In this document: positions 38,260 through 43,373 of the stretch, piece by piece
Numbering within the stretch: the stretch's first letter is position 1
Layout: every line of letters starts with the position of its first letter
The notes under the pieces: generated by a model
Databases searched by the model: none
The model's input: only the letters and a program-made list of their open reading frames with translations
What the model was told of the DNA's origin: nothing
Position numbers and translations under genes: made by a program
From: Corallochytrium limacisporum
Taxonomy: Eukaryota > Opisthokonta
Direction of reading: 5' to 3'
DNA length: 43,373 bases
Assembly: GCA_002811645.1 (NCBI GenBank)
Contig: PDIP01000019.1
Span: forward strand, 58,431-101,803

Positions 38260-41200
38260 CTTACTTTCTTTAAAACTACCTACCAATCAGGTGGCACGTG
38301 AAGATTGAAAATTGAAAATCAACTGTTCACATATTCTCAACCGGGCCGCCTACCTGTGACCCGAGGTGACCCCTTGGCCAACATCGTAGTTTCCTCTCGA
38401 GACAGCTTCGTGCTAGGTCTTGGGCTTCTATTGAGAATCGGAAGATGGTTTAACTTGGTGCAAGTGTGCTTCCAATTACCTTATGTTACACGCACATGAT
38501 CCCCAAACTGTGGGCCCGATGTACCGATCTCTCCACCCCGTTTCAGACCCAAGGGAAACCCGCTCCTTCGCTTCGCAGCGCCAGAGATCGCTCACAACTG
38601 CCATGTGACGGGAAGCGGCCATAGTCAATATACCGCACCGAGCAATTCTCAATAGCCAATGTACCATTCGCACCCACCTGTGTCCCAAGGTATTTATACA
38701 CTGATACCCTAACTAGTAATGTTATGAATTAATGTCTGAGCACACAACAGGGGGAGGATGGGAAGGGAAGGGGTTCGTGGCCGCCATCACTTGTCCTGAA
38801 ACAAATTGGAGCCCGCATTTGCTCAGGTGCTCTTCACTTGCAGGGTTGTGACAGTCCGTGCATCCTCGTAGCAGGGTTATGTACCGATTCTACCCGCTAC
38901 CAGAACCGTATGATTTACCCCAACCATAACATATTACTGCTTTTGATCCAACTTGCAGTGTCCTTATCTTTTGACACACCGAATGTCACAAGAGCGTTCT
39001 AGGTACATGTTCTCAATGCTTTGACTTCTACTACACACAGACACTACTGCGAATGGTTTTGTTCATCAAAAGAAGCATTTGACCTGGCATTTGCATGAAT
39101 CAACAGACTTGCCCTGCAGTGAGGGATAGCACACTTTCTGGTCCAGCCATATGATCGTAGAGAATGCTCGCAATGAGTGCACGTGTGTGTATCGAATAGG
39201 ACCATTTTCCGTGCTCCTAGAGAACAAACTGCTGTGTGCAGGCTTCCAAAGGTAGCACCACCCTCGCTTTGAGCCATCAATTCGCACCAGATGGTGGTGT
39301 GCGAGAACAGGGCCCGGAAAAATACGCCTGCTGGACTGCGCGCAGCTAACGGAACCATGTGTACAACATCACCTGCGTCCAAAATGTCGTGGACCGAGAT
39401 GTTGGACTATCCTCTGAACTGGGGCCCTCCTTCTGTGTTGATTACCTTCGGGATAGATCTCCCGCGCTCCTACAGCTAGCCGTTTCTACCAATCAGTCAA
39501 AGTAATCAGCATCCTTCAACAACAATGCGTAGTCACGAACCAGCACATCATATGTGACATGGGACACAAGGAACGACATGGTCTACAAAGAAGCAGCGGC
39601 ATGTGTAGTCGTGTGCTGCAATCATTGCCATGGTCCGACATATCAGTAACCGTCCCCCCGGTACACTCAGTTCTAGTAACAACGGCAATGCGCTACCGCA
39701 GGCGTTTATCGGGAGGTTAGCCAACTCCCATGGCAGCCAGGGTCGGCATCGCGTGTAGCACTCAATGTCCCCTCCCAAACCCGTACTCCGTGCTATTCCC
39801 TCTTTTCCGGCAACCCCAAGAGGCGGATACCAGATGGACCAATGATCGGGCCAGCTTGGGGGTGCGTGGTAGATTGCCAGACACAACACTGCCAAAACGT
39901 ACCCCACTTCGGCCATCGTCGCTGCTGCTAAGCTGGTGGAATTGCCTGCGCTATTATGGATGTCCAACCGGATCTTCCATAAATCAGCAGAAAACCCACC
40001 AACAGTCCTACTGCGGGACTTGCTTGATCCGGGTCTCTTTGCCAAGCCCGGAGAACGACGAACCATCTTTGCCTACCATCGACAGCAATCATCATCACCA
40101 TACTGTTGCTTTGCCTTTCTCCTTCATCTCTCAACATCTTCAGCATCGGCGGGGAATTGTACAATCCGACGTGATTCGATGAGGAATGTCACAGAGCACC
40201 ACTGTGCTTCCTTGTTGGCTCTGCTAGCATCACTTTCCCCGTTTGCTAATGCCAAAACAAACCTCCCTTAGTGAAAAAACAACAGTATCAGTAGACAAGA
40301 AAAAAGCCACCGCCGTAGATGGGGACCATGCCCTTTGATTAGAATTTCGTTCCGACCCACCTAATCAGAGAAAGTAAAAGGCGCGCTGGTGGAACCCAAG
40401 TGAGGACACAGACCCTATCAGGAGTTCATAACTACTGCCGAGAATGTCCAAGTGAGCTGAGGCTACATTTGGTTTGTGTTCACATGAAATTGGCCGCAAA
40501 TTGGTGCGAAACTTTCGCGACGCAAACGCCCGAAGCTGGCACGATAGGGCACTGGAGACACCGTGAGCCGCGTGCCATGGAGTCGTTCGACCAGAGATTG
40601 CGCGCCAACTTGGTGAATACCGCAAACTGAACCCGCATGCTGATCCTCATGACCGCCTGCATTCATTAATCAATGGCACCATTGGGAATGAGCGTGTTAT
40701 AATGCAATGCAGCAAAGTGGAGAACATGCAACGACATGCTCATCATGCCAACTATGCGACAGACACGGAGGTGGTCGTGAAGGTTCGACAGTTGGTTGTG
40801 GTGTGCCGACTGCTCACGGTTTGATCGTGTCTTGGCCCCCACCCGCCTCGTTCCAAATCTGCCCCGGTCCCGAGACCTTGTAACTTCGTGCTCTCGGTTG
40901 ATTCCCTATCGCAAAGCAACAACATGGATGCGGTGGGTTGCCATATCGTTTGCCGGAGTGATGTGCACTAAGGCCAGTTTTACGGGTACGAGTTCAATCC
41001 CTTTCATTTTCATACTCAATTGCCTGAGGAAACTCACGGGCCGGACGAAAGGTGAGCTGGGTAGAAAACGGTACAAAAAGGCTTACCGGTACCCGGCATT
41101 GCTGGCCCCTATCGCCGCACTCTCCTCATTTCAACCAATCAGCACACCGTTAGGATACACGTGGGGGTAGAGCTCGTCGTACAAAGAGTGTATTACGGTA

Positions 41201-43373
41201 ACGGAGTTGGGGGATCAGGGGCGAGGCAAGCATGAGCGGTTAAGGGGGAAGGGGGATTACATTCTTTTCCTGTTCTTGTCTCTCTTGTCGTGCGATTTTT
41301 TGGAAAACCAGTGCGAAATATTGACTGTTCGCCAATTGCGGTGGTGGTCGAATGGAGGAATGTGGGAGAAGGAGGAAAGAGCGCTAGATCTTGCATTGTC
41401 TTTGCTTTTTACTTTCGTTTTGGGTGTGAGAACCCAGTGACTTATTGTACACTCGTCTCTCCAACAACGTGGTTGTATATTACCAGATGACGATTTTGTG
41501 AGGGTTGCTGATAGCAGTGGATGCAGTGTTGACTGCGTTACCCATACATGCGCGCTATCTCTTCGAACGATCACTTACTTCTTCATGCCGAGGACGTGGG
41601 TCTTCGCATCTGCATCCAGTGGCGGCGCACCGAGTTTGGGTAAAGTAACGAAATTGGTGGAACTCCGGAGCGAAAGGAGGGAAGAGGAAGGAGAGGGGTG
41701 TCGGAAAACGGCTTTTCTGGACAAAAGGCAAAACCGCGAACGGGATCGACAGTGTGCCTTTGGGTTGCTAGAATGACGTTAGTACTCCCTTGGACAGACT
41801 AAGAGTAAGCGCGAAGGGCAGAAATCTGTTGCAGTGGTCAAACCAAAGTGTGTGACAAACGGTTGGCCAACCAGGCGAAATTCTTCAAATTGCAATACAT
41901 CACATCGGGTCGTTTCCGGTGAGGTGCGGCCGTTTCTGAGACAGCTCAGGTTCAACTTTCATCTTTGAGCCGAGTTGGTAAAACCACGTCTTCCTCAGCA
42001 CCCACTTCACTGCCCTCTCACACTTCGAATGCCTGCATCGGCAAAGTTAACACTTTCTGTGTTACGTTCGTACGGTCGCCGTTCTACTTCTTGCAATGCC
42101 TCGCTAAAGTTTCGTTTGCAAGCGCTCTGTGCCGCCTGTCCTGACGAATGCTTTCCCCTTTTTACATTTCCTACTTTCTCGAATTGAGTGTCGGAGCAAC
42201 TAATCCTGCCACAGAGTTTGGGTATCAACTTGGCTGAGTGCGATGTGATTGGGGATCAGGAGATGGAACGCCTGTTTAAAAAGAGAAAAGAGGAAAGAAA
42301 GAATTCCGGCGGAGTGGTATCAGCCTCTAAGAGGACAAAATGTGGTGAGCAAAGATCAATGTGAGTGCTCAGGTCACGAACAACCACCCTGAACAAGGAA
42401 AGAAAATAAAAAAAAGCCCGTCGGATCAGAGAGAATCAAATTCTCTGACGATGACAGTGTTCTCTTGGAATACGAGAAGAATCACATGATTTTTTTGCGA
42501 ATGACTCGCGTGAACACTTGGGTTCCTGGCGGTGTCCGGCGGTGAGACTGATATAAAGTAACAGAATTGTTGCCGTAGCAGACCTTTTCATTTTTTGTCG
42601 CTTGACTCATGTTCAGGTTTTCGTCACATTGACACCGCTCTGGACAAGCATCGATGAATACTGAACAGACTCTAGTCTTCGGGTTAAGTCTCAAAATTAC
42701 TGTGAATCTAAGAAAATATTGAATACCCTGAGATACAAATACAATACATTAGGTATTCTGAGAGGTTGGTAATACTTCACCAAAACCATGTTCCCACACA
42801 AAATGGTCAAATACCCGTCGCGCCACATCACAGAAACAGGAAGACACGGGGCAGCAACAATCTAACACACACACCAAAAACATATCAGCATGAAAGACTT
42901 CCCTGATTGGGGTTAGGCATCGAACTCTTTGTTTCCTCCTCTTGTTTGTTCCAACATTCCTCCAACCGACGATGTGCACTTTGCATGGGCCGGCCGTCGC
43001 GCCCCGTATCCGGACAATTTGATCTTCATCTGCTAGGTTGCGCCTAATAACGTGTCGTCTGTGCGAGTTCTACCAGCTCCGTTTGTTTTGGACAAGAATA
43101 CGGGTCGGGCTTCTAAATATTTGGTAGTGGGGTGTTCCGCTGAACCTCGGAATCAACAGCCTACACTGGGCAATTCTACCCAAGAAGTAGGGAGACAAAC
43201 CAAACGAATACATAACCTACTACCACCAAGCCGCCACGGGTTGGTGGAGGGCGAAGGAGGGTTTGCAGGCCTTTCTGTTTCGTTTGTTGTGTGATGATCA
43301 GGCAGCACACGAGGGTTTCTTCATCAGATCAACCAGAAGTGGATGGTGGCGTACCCCCCCCGCGGGGGGGGGG
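38260..43373. other. Gene-free stretch at the right end
   Basis: About 5.1 kb of mostly unique, balanced-composition sequence with no supportable gene on either strand. The frames reach 172 codons at most and overlap each other. The first few hundred bases should contain the PPR promoter. I see no tRNA or rRNA. The scaffold ends in a C run, CG, then a G run, which can pair as a hairpin. Confidence 0.55.

Noticed and set aside
38260-38286. Upstream extension of the PPR frame by nine codons
   Set aside because: The first codon is TTG; the ATG at 38259 begins a typical mitochondrial targeting peptide.
38692-38716. Possible telomere-like CCCTAA string and TATA-like TATTTATAC
   Set aside because: CCCTAA occurs once here (and once near 2058), not as a tandem array, and no gene start lies at a suitable distance from the AT-rich string.
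39548-40066. 172-codon minus-strand frame, overlapped by a 150-codon plus-strand frame
   Set aside because: Composition looks random, there is no domain, and two overlapping frames of similar length suggest chance openness.

Overview
The window looks like a small scaffold of nuclear DNA from a eukaryotic microbe. I read eleven protein genes, and each is a single open reading frame holding a whole domain set, so I see no introns. The standard code fits (TAA, TAG and TGA all act as stops). The gene families point to an opisthokont, more like a unicellular relative of animals than a typical fungus. They include an MTCH1/2-type mitochondrial carrier homologue, a PSTPIP-like F-BAR/SH3 protein, CLN3/battenin, CLYBL and a USP37-like deubiquitinase. 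They sit beside families that animals lack: a VIT1/CCC1 iron transporter and a formate/nitrite transporter. This placement is inferred from protein resemblance and I cannot name a species.

Layout. 1-2654: no convincing gene, with a 164-bp-period tandem duplication at 1661-1978. 2655-5069: MTCH-like gene (+) and CLYBL (-), tail to tail. 5781-9760: a SUMO protease of the ULP/SENP family (+) and a ubiquitin-specific protease (-), also tail to tail. 10834-12114: F-BAR/SH3 protein (+). 12115-16653: gene-poor, purine- and GT-rich simple sequence. 16654-22419: a 1921-residue protein with ankyrin repeats, coiled coils, a kinase-like domain without catalytic residues, and a C-terminal region resembling a HECT domain without its cysteine. 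23248-24939: CLN3 (+), followed tail to tail by a formate/nitrite transporter (-) at 25068-26327. 26328-31155: gene-poor, dominated by CT/GA microsatellites. 31156-32004: vacuolar iron transporter (+). 32005-33743: gene-poor, with a 119-base N gap. 33744-34808: mitochondrial ornithine/basic amino acid-type carrier (+), tail to tail with a large mitochondrial PPR protein (-, 35092-38259). 38260-43373: no convincing gene.

Themes. Four genes encode likely mitochondrial proteins (MTCH-like, CLYBL, SLC25 carrier, PPR). Two are isopeptidases for ubiquitin-like modifiers, and the ankyrin protein may add a third, apparently inactive, ubiquitin-pathway fold. Three are other membrane transporters or lysosomal/vacuolar proteins (CLN3, FNT, VIT1). 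All four convergent pairs are under 400 bp apart, while promoter-bearing gaps are 0.7-4.8 kb. The most unusual item is the ankyrin / pseudokinase / HECT-like protein. The main caution is assembly quality: both scaffold ends and the gap lie at G homopolymers, and a 107-bp segment beside the gap is almost identical to one 22 kb away.
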